Positions 35,772 through 44,068 of a stretch of 64,000 nt of DNA are shown piece by piece. Position 1 is the stretch's first letter. Every line of letters begins with the position of its first letter. The position numbers and the translations under genes are program-made. The notes beneath the pieces are model-generated. The model was given only the letters and a program-made list of their open reading frames with translations. It did no database searches and had not been told where the DNA came from. Origin of the DNA: JAGXQV01 sp964527565 (GTDB taxonomy: Bacteria; Pseudomonadota; Gammaproteobacteria; Burkholderiales; Sulfuricellaceae); the NCBI GenBank assembly GCA_964527565.1, contig CAZGOY010000001.1, positions 186,001 to 250,000 on the forward strand, written 5' to 3'.

Positions 35772-37232
35772 GTGCAGAATGACAACGCTTTGAACGCAAC
35801 AGAGAGTCAGTCCAGCCAGCCGCTTTTTCAGAAGCGCATCCCCATTCATTCCCGTTCGGTAAAGGGCGCTTTTCGCAATTTCAAGAGCGCTGTGCTGCTG
35901 ATGGCGTTCGCCGTCTATTTCGGCCTGCCCTGGCTGCCGTGGGCGCGCACCGAGGCGCCGGATCAGGCGATTCTCTTCGACATGGTCGGGCGGCGATTCT
36001 TTATTTTCGACATGGTGGTTTATCCCCAGGACCTGATTTCATTGTCCTTGCTGTTGTTTATTGCGGCAGCGTTGCTGTTCTTCGTCACCGGCCTGGTGGG
36101 CCGGGCATTTTGCGGCTATTTCTGCTTCCAGACACTGTGGACTGATGCCTTCATTTTCATTGAAAGCTGGATACAGGGGGAGCGCCCGGCGCGCCTGCGC
36201 CTGCATAAGCAGGCATGGGGCGGCGAAAAAATCATCAAGTACAGCCTGACGCATTTCTTCTGGTTGCTGCTGTCCTTCTGGACGGCCTATTCCTTCATTC
36301 TTTACTTCGGTTACGCGCCGGAATTGACCGGGCGGTTTTTCGACGGAAGCCTGCCGCTGGTGGCCTATTCTACGGTGCTGATCCTTACGCTGACCACCTA
36401 CGCTGCCGCAGGGTTGGCACGCGAGCAAGTATGTATCTACATGTGCCCCTATTCGCGTTTTCAGGGGGTGATGTACGAGCCGGAAACGCTGGCACCCTAT
36501 TACGATATTCAGCGCGGCGAAGGCGCTGCCGGGCGCGCGGTGCCGCGTGAAGGCAGCAAGACGCTGGAAGAGCGCCACGACCAGGGTATCGGTGATTGTG
36601 TCGATTGCGGTATGTGCTATCAGGTCTGTCCGGTGGGTATCGACATACGCAACGGACTGCAATATCAATGTATTTCATGCGGGCTGTGCGTCGATGCCTG
36701 CAACACCATCATGGATGCACGCGGCTTTCCGCGTGGCTTGGTGCGCTACGATTCGGAAATCAACATCGAAAGCGCCTCGCCCGGCAAGGTGCATCTCGAC
36801 CTGCTGCGCGTGCGCACTGTCGGTTATGGCGTTGCCATTCTGGTGATGATCTTCGCGCTGGTCTACAATCTGGCCACGCGGGATGACGTGCAGTTGTCCA
36901 TCCAGCCGGTACGCCAGCCGCTGTTCGTGGTGATGTCCGACGGACAGATACGCAACCGTTACCAGATACACATCACCAATAAGACCATCGAGGAGCAGCA
37001 CTACCACATCAGCGCGCAGGGCTTGCCTGAAACCGCACTGGATATCCCCGGCGGCATGGGCGATGTCAAGGTGCGTCCGGGCAAAAGCGTGCTGGTGATG
37101 GCCAACGTCAAACTCAGTCCCGTCGATGCGCAACACATCAGCGAATTTGACTTCCATGTTGCCGAAAAGAACAGTCAGGATAAACCGATGATCAAGAAAG
37201 TCCGCTTTAATTCCAAGCAGGAAGCGCCATGA
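35772..37232 (+). CDS. ccoG: Cytochrome c oxidase accessory protein CcoG (FixG)
   Basis: 486 residues from a GTG start after AGGAGCAGATT. Membrane ferredoxin-like protein needed for copper handling during cbb3 assembly: several N-terminal helices, an FCGYFCFQTLW motif, CIYMCPYSRFQGVM, and two 4Fe-4S motifs (DCGMCYQVCPVGIDIRNGLQYQC in parts, CISCGLCVDAC). The C-terminus is a periplasmic Ig-like FixG domain (about 370-486). The four-base overlap with ccoH shows coupled translation. Confidence 0.95.
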   Translation: MQNDNALNATESQSSQPLFQKRIPIHSRSVKGAFRNFKSAVLLMAFAVYFGLPWLPWARTEAPDQAILFDMVGRRFFIFDMVVYPQDLISLSLLLFIAAALLFFVTGLVGRAFCGYFCFQTLWTDAFIFIESWIQGERPARLRLHKQAWGGEKIIKYSLTHFFWLLLSFWTAYSFILYFGYAPELTGRFFDGSLPLVAYSTVLILTLTTYAAAGLAREQVCIYMCPYSRFQGVMYEPETLAPYYDIQRGEGAAGRAVPREGSKTLEERHDQGIGDCVDCGMCYQVCPVGIDIRNGLQYQCISCGLCVDACNTIMDARGFPRGLVRYDSEINIESASPGKVHLDLLRVRTVGYGVAILVMIFALVYNLATRDDVQLSIQPVRQPLFVVMSDGQIRNRYQIHITNKTIEEQHYHISAQGLPETALDIPGGMGDVKVRPGKSVLVMANVKLSPVDAQHISEFDFHVAEKNSQDKPMIKKVRFNSKQEAP

Positions 37233-38014
37233 CCCAGACATTGTTCGGTGGCGTGATCGTTATTGCGCTGATTTATTTCGGCTTGCGATTCGCGGGCGTG
37301 TCCAACTACTGGCGCGGCGTCATCAGCTGCACGCTTCCGCTGGTCGCCATGCTGGCCTACAGCATGAACCACTGGCCGGGTGGCGACATGATGACGCTGC
37401 ACGTGGCGGTGTACGTTGCCACCGCCACGGTGCTGACACTGGGCGGCAGCGCCAAGGCCGTCAAGGGGCAGCGCATCCACTGGATACCTGCCCTCTTCAT
37501 CGCCTTCTTCATCATGCTGACGGTCCTAATGGCAGCCTTTCTGACCATTGCCGTGCGCGGCTTGCCTCCTGGCGTGGCAAAGCTGGTGATGCCCGGTGAC
37601 GGCAAAAAAAATATCTACACCGCTTTTTCGGGTGAAATCCCGCACGATGAGGAAGCGGCGAAGACCATTTCGCAGTACCTGAAAAAAACCGGTGCGCAAC
37701 GCAATCTCGGCTGGCATATCGAAGTGGATGGGTTGAACGGATTAATCCAGAAACAGGCGCGCACGGTATGGGTAACCTTGCGCGACAAGGAGCAACAGCT
37801 AATCAGCAATGCCACCGTCAGGCTGGCCCTCAGTCGTCCGGCCATCGACGGGCAGCAGGAAATCGTCATTCAGTTCCAGTCTCTGGAAGCCGGTAAGCAT
37901 CAGGGCGAAATCCGGCTTGATCAACCGGGGCAGTGGGTTGCCGTTCTGCAGGTGGATCGTGGGGGCGACAGCTATGAAACTGCCAAGGCAATCCTCGTTC
38001 AGTCGATACGCTAG
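37229..38014 (+). CDS. ccoH: FixH/CcoH-family protein with extra N-terminal membrane helices
   Basis: 261 residues, longer than the usual 150-180 of CcoH. Residues 1-65 form about two or three membrane helices (LFGGVIVIALIYFGLRFAG, GVISCTLPLVAMLAY, VAVYVATATVLTLGG). From about 83 the FixH pattern follows: a membrane anchor (ALFIAFFIMLTVLMAAFLTIA), then a periplasmic domain with WHIEVDGLNG, VWVTLRDKEQQLISNATV and GQWVAVLQVDRGG. It probably acts with CcoI and CcoG in oxidase assembly. Starts inside the ccoG stop. Confidence 0.85.
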   Translation: MTQTLFGGVIVIALIYFGLRFAGVSNYWRGVISCTLPLVAMLAYSMNHWPGGDMMTLHVAVYVATATVLTLGGSAKAVKGQRIHWIPALFIAFFIMLTVLMAAFLTIAVRGLPPGVAKLVMPGDGKKNIYTAFSGEIPHDEEAAKTISQYLKKTGAQRNLGWHIEVDGLNGLIQKQARTVWVTLRDKEQQLISNATVRLALSRPAIDGQQEIVIQFQSLEAGKHQGEIRLDQPGQWVAVLQVDRGGDSYETAKAILVQSIR

Positions 38015-38020
38015 CCGCCG

Positions 38021-40435
38021 ATGAGCGAAACGCCGCCCGCCCACGACTGTTTCCACTGCGGCCTGCCGATTCCGCGCGGGGCACATTATCCACTGGAAAT
38101 CGAGAGCGAAGCCCGTGAGATGTGCTGCCGCGGCTGCCAGGCGGTGGCGCAGGCGATTGTCGAAAACGGTCTCGTTGATTATTACAAGCATCGCACCGCG
38201 TTACCTGCCTCCGGGCACGAACTGGTGCCGGAAGAATTGCAGCAACTGGCACTCTATGACCACGCCAGCATTCAGAAGAGTTTCGTCATCGAACGCGGCG
38301 GGCAGACCCGCCAAGCATCGCTGATTCTCGAAGGCATCACTTGCGCCGCCTGCATTTGGCTCAACGAGCGCCATTTGCGCCAACTCGACGGCGTGCGCGA
38401 AGTGCAGGTCAATTACGCCAGCCATCGCGCGCGCATTACCTGGGACGACGAGGTCATCAAGCTCTCGCGCATCCTCCAGGAAATCCAGTTACTCGGCTAC
38501 AACGCCCACCCCTACAGCGCGGAGCGGCAGGCCGAAGTGCGCACGCAGCAGCGCGCGCGCGACCTCAGGCGCATCGCTGTCGCCGGCCTGTGCGCCGCGC
38601 AGGTGATGATGATCGCGGTGGCGCTATATGCCGGAGCTGCCTTCGGCATGGAGCCGGGAACCGCAGAAATGCTGCGCTATTTCAGCCTGTTTTTGTCCCT
38701 GCCGGTGATGTTTTACGCCGCGCTGCCTTTCTACCAAAGTGCCGGGTATGCGCTGTCCGCGCGCCGCGTCAACATGGACGTTCCGGTGTCGCTGGCGCTG
38801 GTGGTGGCGTTCTCCGGCAGCGTGTGGACGACCTTGCAGGGAGGTGGCGTGGTCTATTTCGACGCCATTACCATGTTTAGCCTGTTTCTGCTCGGCAGCC
38901 GCTTTCTCGAACGCAACGCCCAGGAAAAATCCGTCGAGGCTGCCGAAAACCTGCTGAAACTGGCACCGGTGATGGCCACGCGCGTGGTGGATGGGCGCCA
39001 TGAAATCGTCCCGGTACTGGAACTCAACCCTGGCGACATCATTCTCACCAAACCGGGTGAGGCGATTGCCGCCGATGCCGAGGTCGCCGAAGGCGCAAGC
39101 GCCGTCGATGAAGCCCTGCTCACCGGGGAAAGCCGCCCAGTGATAAAACAGCCCGGCAGCACGGTCATCGCCGGCAGCATCAACCAAGACAATCCAATGC
39201 TGCTCAGAGTGACTGGCGTAGGCGAAAATACCGTCCTGGCCGGCATCGTGCGCCTGCTCGACCGAGCGGTAGCGGAAAAGCCGCGTCTCGCACAACTGGC
39301 CGACCGTATCGCCTCGCATTTCACTCTCGCGCTGCTGGTGATGGCGCTAGTGGTCGGCGGCGTGTGGTGGTGGCTCGACCCGTCGCGGGTGTTCGAGGTG
39401 GTGCTCGCCGTGTTGGTGGTCACCTGCCCCTGTGCCCTGTCCCTGGCCGCGCCAACCACCTTTGCCGCCGCTGGTGCACACCTGCTGCGGCGCGGTATCC
39501 TGCTGACTCGTGGTCATGCGCTGGAAACGCTTTCCAAAGTGAACCACCTGGTGCTTGACAAAACCGGCACCCTGACCTACGGCAGGCCGGTATTGCAGGA
39601 AATCCGCGTGCTTGCCGGGCTGTCGGCGCCGGAATGCCTGCAACTCGCCGCCAGCCTGGAACTGGCCTCGGAACATCCCTTGGCCCAGAGTTTCCTGAAC
39701 CGGGTGGAGCGTCGGGATTTGCTGGCGGTGCAGGAGGCACGCAACGTGCCGGGTAAGGGGGTGACCGGTACCGCCGCCGGGATGGCTTATACCTTGGGAA
39801 ACCGCCGACTTTCGCCGCATACGGAAAACCTGCCACAGCCCGAAGCGCCGGACGGCGCCACGCTGGTATGGCTGTGCGATGCCGCGCGCCCGCTGGCACT
39901 GTTCGTTTTGCTGGACGGATTGCGCCCGCAGGCGGCGGAGTTGGTAGCCGAACTGAAGCAGCGGGGCGTCAAGGTAAGCATTCTCAGCGGCGATGGCGAG
40001 GAGGCCGTGGCGCACATCGCCGCGCAGGCCGGCATCGAAAACTGGCGTTCAAGCCTGCGACCCGAGGACAAGCTGGCGGCCTTGCGCGCCTTCCAGCAGC
40101 ACGGTGACATCGTCGCCATGGCCGGAGACGGCGTCAACGACGCCCCGGTGCTGGCCGGTGCCGATGTCTCGCTGGCCATGGGCGGCGGCACGCAGGTGGC
40201 CCGCTCCAGCAGCGACATCGTGCTGATGTCGGAAAGCTTGTCGGACATCGGGCATGCCTTGCAGACTGGCAAGGACAGCATGACGGTGATGCGGCAAAAC
40301 TTTACCTGGGCAATTGTTTATAACGTAATTGCCTTGCCCTTCGCCGCTGCCGGGCTGATTCCGCCGTGGCTCGCCGCGCTGGGCATGTCGGCGAGTTCGC
40401 TGGTGGTGGTATTGAACGCATTGCGTCTGCGCTAG
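38021..40435 (+). CDS. ccoI: Copper-translocating P-type ATPase (CcoI/FixI)
   Basis: 804 residues. Exports copper for cbb3 assembly. The N-terminus has a Cys-rich metal-binding segment (CFHCGLPIP, MCCRGCQAV) and one heavy-metal domain (GITCAACIW). Membrane copper site CPC is in VVTCPCALSLAAP; the phosphorylated Asp is in LDKTGTLTYG; TGES actuator (LLTGESRPV) and hinge MAGDGVNDAPVLAGADVSLAMG are intact. The DUF-type Cys-rich leader and location between ccoH and ccoS favour the slow CcoI type over a general copper-efflux CopA. Confidence 0.95.
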   Translation: MSETPPAHDCFHCGLPIPRGAHYPLEIESEAREMCCRGCQAVAQAIVENGLVDYYKHRTALPASGHELVPEELQQLALYDHASIQKSFVIERGGQTRQASLILEGITCAACIWLNERHLRQLDGVREVQVNYASHRARITWDDEVIKLSRILQEIQLLGYNAHPYSAERQAEVRTQQRARDLRRIAVAGLCAAQVMMIAVALYAGAAFGMEPGTAEMLRYFSLFLSLPVMFYAALPFYQSAGYALSARRVNMDVPVSLALVVAFSGSVWTTLQGGGVVYFDAITMFSLFLLGSRFLERNAQEKSVEAAENLLKLAPVMATRVVDGRHEIVPVLELNPGDIILTKPGEAIAADAEVAEGASAVDEALLTGESRPVIKQPGSTVIAGSINQDNPMLLRVTGVGENTVLAGIVRLLDRAVAEKPRLAQLADRIASHFTLALLVMALVVGGVWWWLDPSRVFEVVLAVLVVTCPCALSLAAPTTFAAAGAHLLRRGILLTRGHALETLSKVNHLVLDKTGTLTYGRPVLQEIRVLAGLSAPECLQLAASLELASEHPLAQSFLNRVERRDLLAVQEARNVPGKGVTGTAAGMAYTLGNRRLSPHTENLPQPEAPDGATLVWLCDAARPLALFVLLDGLRPQAAELVAELKQRGVKVSILSGDGEEAVAHIAAQAGIENWRSSLRPEDKLAALRAFQQHGDIVAMAGDGVNDAPVLAGADVSLAMGGGTQVARSSSDIVLMSESLSDIGHALQTGKDSMTVMRQNFTWAIVYNVIALPFAAAGLIPPWLAALGMSASSLVVVLNALRLR

Positions 40436-40475
40436 TCTACTGTCTGTCTGATAAAAGATTTCGAGGAAGAGTGAA

Positions 40476-40667
40476 ATGCCGGCGACAACATTGTTCTATT
40501 TGCTGGTGGGCGCGGTGGTCATGGCGGTGATCGCCGGGATCGGCATATTCTGGGCCATCAGGAGCAGCCAGTTCGACGATCTCGAAGGCCCGGCGCAACG
40601 CATCCTGATGGATGACGACGATCCCATGATCCCGCGTTATCGCCGCTTGAACGATAAGCCGGAATGA
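40476..40667 (+). CDS. ccoS: cbb3 oxidase maturation protein CcoS
   Basis: 63 residues: one membrane helix (LFYLLVGAVVMAVIAGIGIFW) then RSSQFDDLEGPAQRILMDDD, the signature tail of CcoS (Q-[FY]-D-D-L-E-G-P). Needed for heme and copper insertion into CcoN. Follows ccoI by 40 bases and is the last recognised gene of the assembly cluster. Confidence 0.95.
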   Translation: MPATTLFYLLVGAVVMAVIAGIGIFWAIRSSQFDDLEGPAQRILMDDDDPMIPRYRRLNDKPE

Positions 40668-40743
40668 ATTAGAATTCCCCCGTTATTGATGCGGGTTTCT
40701 TGATTTTTGTTGGATAATTTTGGCGTTTTTTGGGGAGAGCAAG

Positions 40744-40824
40744 ATGGACAAGCTGGTGATGCCGACGGTAGTGCTGATGATCGTTTTTTCCTATGTAAGC
40801 TTTTTCTCGGTGATTTTGGGTTAA
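40744..40824 (+). CDS. 26-residue single-helix membrane microprotein, unknown
   Basis: MDKLVMPTVVLMIVFSYVSF followed by FSVILG and a stop. It reads as a short charged N-terminus and one hydrophobic helix of about 20 residues. GGGGAGAGCAAG just before the ATG at 40744 gives a well-spaced ribosome site, and a strong terminator begins 23 bases after the stop, so the reading frame fills the last slot of the cco assembly transcript. A GATAAT at 40713 could give it its own promoter, but no good -35 is spaced for it. Small single-helix subunits are known for cbb3 (CcoM) and bd oxidases (CydX); membership of such a group is inference. Too short to be statistically secure on its own. Confidence 0.6.
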   Translation: MDKLVMPTVVLMIVFSYVSFFSVILG

Positions 40825-40847
40825 CCCCCCACAAGCACCTCGATAAA

Positions 40848-40874
40848 AAGGCCGACGCAAGTCGGCCTTTTTTT
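40848..40874 (+). terminator. Rho-independent terminator ending the ccoGHIS transcript
   Basis: AAGGCCGAC and GTCGGCCTT form a perfect 9-pair stem around GCAA, preceded by an A-run and followed by a T-run, so it can work in both directions and also end rpoH transcription arriving from the other side. Confidence 0.9.
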
Positions 40875-40896
40875 GTTGGAGCGAAGGCGCCGCCAA

Positions 40897-41754
40897 TCAG
40901 GCCGTTTCGGCGGTAATTGCCGCCTTGATCTTCTGCATGGCCTTTTGCTCAATCTGGCGGATGCGTTCCGCAGAAACCCCGAATTCGGCGGCCAGATCGT
41001 GCAGCGTGGCGGTGTCGTCCACCAGCCAGCGCGCCTCCACGATGCGGCGGCTGCGATCGTCCAGGCTGGCCAGCGCGCGGGCCAAGCCACGTTCGCGCAA
41101 GCGCTCGATCTGCTCGGTGGCCAGTTGTTCGCCCGGTTCCGCATCCGGCGCCGCAAGGTAGGCAATGGGGCCGGCATAGTCGTCTTCGTCATCGGAATTC
41201 GACTCCATGGCGATGTCCTGGCCGGAAAAGCGGGTTTCCATCTCTACCACATCTTCCGGCTTTACGTTCAAATCCCGCGCCATCTGGTCCACTTCGTCCG
41301 GGCTCAGGGTGCCGAGATCCTGCTTCATGCTGCGCAGGTTGAAGAACAATTTGCGTTGCGCCTTGGTGGTGGCGATTTTGACGATGCGCCAATTGCGCAG
41401 GATGAATTCATGGATTTCAGCGCGTATCCAATGTACCGCGAAGGAAACCAAACGCACGCCGCGTTCCGGGTCGAAACGCTTCACCGCCTTCATCAGCCCG
41501 ATATTGCCTTCCTGGATCAAGTCGGCCTGGGGTAGCCCGTAACCCAAATAATTTCGGGCGATGCTCACCACCAACCGCAGGTGCGAAAGTACCAGCACGC
41601 GCGCCGCTGCGAGATCATTATCCCGGCGCAGCTTACGTCCCAACTCGGTCTCTTCCTCCGCGCTCAGCAGCGGAACCGCCCGCGTCGCCTGGATATAGCT
41701 CTCCAGGTTACCAACGGCGGAAGGAAAAGGCATGGCCATCAATGCTTGAGTCAT
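40897..41754 (-). CDS. rpoH: RNA polymerase sigma factor RpoH (sigma-32)
   Basis: 285 residues. Heat-shock sigma factor. Region 2 (VVSIARNYLGYGLPQADLIQEGNIGLMKAVKRFDPERGVR, shown by its ends) and region 4 (DLAAEFGVSAERIRQIEQKAMQKIK) are complete, and the QRKLFFNLR RpoH box separates it from RpoD and RpoS. A strong AGGAGGTAATTCACT precedes the ATG. A CIRCE element lies 25-51 bases upstream, so HrcA repression is expected in addition to the usual control. Confidence 0.97.
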   Translation of the reverse strand: MTQALMAMPFPSAVGNLESYIQATRAVPLLSAEEETELGRKLRRDNDLAAARVLVLSHLRLVVSIARNYLGYGLPQADLIQEGNIGLMKAVKRFDPERGVRLVSFAVHWIRAEIHEFILRNWRIVKIATTKAQRKLFFNLRSMKQDLGTLSPDEVDQMARDLNVKPEDVVEMETRFSGQDIAMESNSDDEDDYAGPIAYLAAPDAEPGEQLATEQIERLRERGLARALASLDDRSRRIVEARWLVDDTATLHDLAAEFGVSAERIRQIEQKAMQKIKAAITAETA

Positions 41755-41778
41755 AGTGAATTACCTCCTGCTCGAATT

Positions 41779-41805
41779 TTAGCACTCGTCGCTTGAGAGT
41801 GCCAG
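41779..41805 (-). promoter_or_regulatory. CIRCE element (HrcA operator) upstream of rpoH
   Basis: On the plus strand TTAGCACTC, nine bases, GAGTGCCAG: seven of nine positions of each arm pair with the CIRCE consensus TTAGCACTC-N9-GAGTGCTAA and the left arm is perfect. On the minus (rpoH) strand the TAAAAT formed by its edge (41777-41782) looks like the -10 box with CTGGCA-like -35 about 18 bases upstream, so HrcA would cover the promoter. Confidence 0.8.
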
Positions 41806-41928
41806 AGGCAGGAAAAGTTTGCAAGTTCACAGGCCCCTGCTTCCTGGAGGTGAATCTCGGCGGACGCAGGACAAGCTCGCCGCCCGCCTGTAAAATGGCG
41901 CGCACCTCTAATTCGACTGGCTTCTCCC

Positions 41929-43299
41929 ATGCTGAAAATCCACAATACCCTGACTCGCGCCAAGCAGGAATTCATTCCCATCGAACCCGGCAAGGCGCGC
42001 ATGTACGTGTGCGGCATGACGGTTTACGACTACTGCCACCTGGGGCACGCACGCGTGCTGGTGGTATTCGACATGGTGCAGCGCTGGCTGAAGGCCAGCG
42101 GCCTCGACGTGACTTACGTGCGCAACATCACCGACATCGACGACAAAATCATCCAGCGCGCCGCCCACAACGGCGAGGACATCGGCGCGCTGACCGGGCG
42201 CTTCATCGCCGCCATGGACGAGGACGCCGCAGCACTGGGCGTGGAAAAACCGCAGCACGAGCCGCGCGCCACCCAGTATGTGCCGGGCATGATCGCCATG
42301 ATCGACACCCTGATGAAGAACGGCCTGGCCTACGTCGCGGCCAGCGGCGACGTGTGCTACTCGGTGCACGGCTTTCCCGGTTACGGCAAGCTTTCCGGCA
42401 AATCGCTCGACGACCTGCGTGCCGGAGAGCGGGTCAATGTGGCGGAAGGCAAGCGCGACCCGCTCGATTTCGTGCTGTGGAAGTCGGCCAAACCCGGCGA
42501 GCCGCAATGGGATTCGCCCTGGGGGGCGGGACGCCCCGGCTGGCACATCGAATGCTCGGTGATGAGTGACGCCCTGCTCGGCGAGCATTTCGACATCCAC
42601 GGCGGCGGCGCGGACTTGCAGTTTCCCCACCACGAAAACGAAATCGCCCAGTCCGAGGGCGCCCACGGCCACCAGCACGTCAACTACTGGATACACAACG
42701 GCTTCGTGCGCGTGGATAACGAAAAAATGTCCAAATCGCTGGGTAATTTTTTCACCATCCGCGAAGTGCTGGAAAAATACGACGCGGAAGTGGTGCGCTT
42801 CTTCATCCTGCGCGCCCATTACCGCAGCCCGCTGAACTATTCCGACCAGCACCTCGACGACGCCAAGGCCGCGCTGACGCGGCTCTATACCGCCCTTAAG
42901 AATACTCCCCCAAGGTCTCTTCCCGTCAATTGGAATGACACTTTCGCGGCTACGTTTCGAGCAGCGATGGACGACGATTTCAACACCCCGGAAGCTATAG
43001 CTGAATTGTTTGACTTAGCAACAGAAGCTAACCGAAGCAACGATCCGGTGAACACAACACTATTGAAGTCGCTGGGTGGAGTGCTGGGTTTATTGCAGCG
43101 AGACCCCAACGAATTCCTCCAGGCCGGTACGGAAGAATCCGGTTACACCCCGGAGAAAATCGAGCAACGCATCGCCGAACGGGTCGCCGCCAAGAAAGCC
43201 AAAAACTACGCCGAAGCCGACCGCATCCGCCAGGAACTGACCGACGCCGGCATCGTACTGGAAGACACGCCGCAGGGAACGGTGTGGCGGCGGGGATGA
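41929..43299 (+). CDS. cysS: Cysteinyl-tRNA synthetase
   Basis: 456 residues, class I synthetase that charges tRNA-Cys. Zinc/cysteine site VCGMTVYDYCHLGHAR (the HIGH motif is HLGH), the conserved WHIECSVMS and HHENEIAQSE, and KMSKSLGNF. The C-terminal anticodon domain ends EADRIRQELTDAGIVLEDTPQGTVWRR. Codon use changes between about 42895 and 43110: AGG, CGA, CTA, TTA and ATA codons appear in a stretch of lower GC than the flanks, as if that part of the gene had been exchanged. The frame is intact. Confidence 0.97.
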   Translation: MLKIHNTLTRAKQEFIPIEPGKARMYVCGMTVYDYCHLGHARVLVVFDMVQRWLKASGLDVTYVRNITDIDDKIIQRAAHNGEDIGALTGRFIAAMDEDAAALGVEKPQHEPRATQYVPGMIAMIDTLMKNGLAYVAASGDVCYSVHGFPGYGKLSGKSLDDLRAGERVNVAEGKRDPLDFVLWKSAKPGEPQWDSPWGAGRPGWHIECSVMSDALLGEHFDIHGGGADLQFPHHENEIAQSEGAHGHQHVNYWIHNGFVRVDNEKMSKSLGNFFTIREVLEKYDAEVVRFFILRAHYRSPLNYSDQHLDDAKAALTRLYTALKNTPPRSLPVNWNDTFAATFRAAMDDDFNTPEAIAELFDLATEANRSNDPVNTTLLKSLGGVLGLLQRDPNEFLQAGTEESGYTPEKIEQRIAERVAAKKAKNYAEADRIRQELTDAGIVLEDTPQGTVWRRG

Positions 43300-43323
43300 A
43301 GATACCCTTCTGAAACGGGAAAC

Positions 43324-43370
43324 TTGATGGAAGCCGGTACGGAGGCTAGAATCTGACCTGAATAGTCAGA
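43324..43370 (+). promoter_or_regulatory. Promoter and operator of the Phd/VapC operon
   Basis: TTGATG (43324-43329) and TAGAAT (43347-43352) are 17 bases apart. Overlapping the end of the -10 is an inverted repeat TCTGAC-N7-GTCAGA (43352-43370), well placed for antitoxin autoregulation. The antitoxin ATG is at 43386. Confidence 0.55.
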
Positions 43371-43385
43371 ACAGGGGATGCTGAA

Positions 43386-43634
43386 ATGCAAACATGGCAA
43401 ATGCAAGAGGCCAAAGCGCGGATGTCCGAGCTGGTTAAACGCGCACAGAATCAACCGCAGGACATTACCTTGCACGGCAAGTCGGTCGCCGTGGTGATTT
43501 CTCGCGAAACCTTTGATCGCCTGTCGCAGACGCAGGACTCCCTGGTGGATTTCATGCGGCGCTCACCGCTGTTTGGCGCCGATGACATCGCGCTCGAACG
43601 TGACCGGAGCCAGACCCGCGAGGTGTCGTTTTGA
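43386..43634 (+). CDS. Phd/YefM-family antitoxin
   Basis: 82 residues: MQTWQMQEAKARMSELVKRA, then DITLHGKSVAVVISRETFDRL, the Phd/YefM N-terminal DNA-binding domain, and an acidic/polar C-terminus (LFGADDIALERDRSQTREVSF) that would block the toxin. The stop overlaps the start of the PIN toxin (TTTTGA), a tightly coupled toxin-antitoxin operon. Confidence 0.9.
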   Translation: MQTWQMQEAKARMSELVKRAQNQPQDITLHGKSVAVVISRETFDRLSQTQDSLVDFMRRSPLFGADDIALERDRSQTREVSF

Positions 43635-44056
43635 GCTATCTGATCGACACCAATGTATTGTCTGAACTGCGTCGCAAATCACCCGATAGCGGCGTAGCCG
43701 CCTGGTTCCTGCAACGCCCGCCAGCCACGCTGCACTTGAGTGTGCTGACGCTGGGGGAGATTCGCAAGGGCATCGAGGGCGTCAGCAATGAAACACGCCG
43801 CCAATCCCTCCTCGACTGGCTTGAGACTGATCTGCCGACATTCTTTACGGGGCGAATTTTGCCCGTCAATGAAGCCGTTGCCGATCGATGGGGACGGCTT
43901 ATGGCCTCGGCAGGCCGCCCGCTGCCTGCCATCGATAGTCTTTTGGCAGCCACGGCACTGGAACACGACCTGGTATTGATTACCCGTAACGTAAAGGATT
44001 TCGTCGGCCTTCCCGTTCAGCTATTCAACCCCTGGTCGAACGCTGCCCCGGAATAA
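43631..44056 (+). CDS. vapC: VapC-type PIN-domain toxin (RNase)
   Basis: 141 residues from a TTG start that overlaps the antitoxin stop. PIN-domain acidic residues are visible: Asp6 in YLIDTNVLSELRR, Glu in VLTLGEIRKGIE, Asp in LPAIDSLLAATALEHDLVLITRN. VapC toxins cut specific RNAs such as initiator tRNA or rRNA; the target here is unknown. The pairing of VapC with a Phd-type antitoxin is common. It lies between cysS and ffh, which converges on it. Confidence 0.9.
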   Translation: MSYLIDTNVLSELRRKSPDSGVAAWFLQRPPATLHLSVLTLGEIRKGIEGVSNETRRQSLLDWLETDLPTFFTGRILPVNEAVADRWGRLMASAGRPLPAIDSLLAATALEHDLVLITRNVKDFVGLPVQLFNPWSNAAPE

Positions 44057-44068
44057 TATATACCCGCC

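Noticed and set aside
40686..40718. Promoter for the microprotein with TTGATG and GATAAT
   Set aside because: The spacer is 21 bases, too long; only the -10-like box is mentioned as a possibility.
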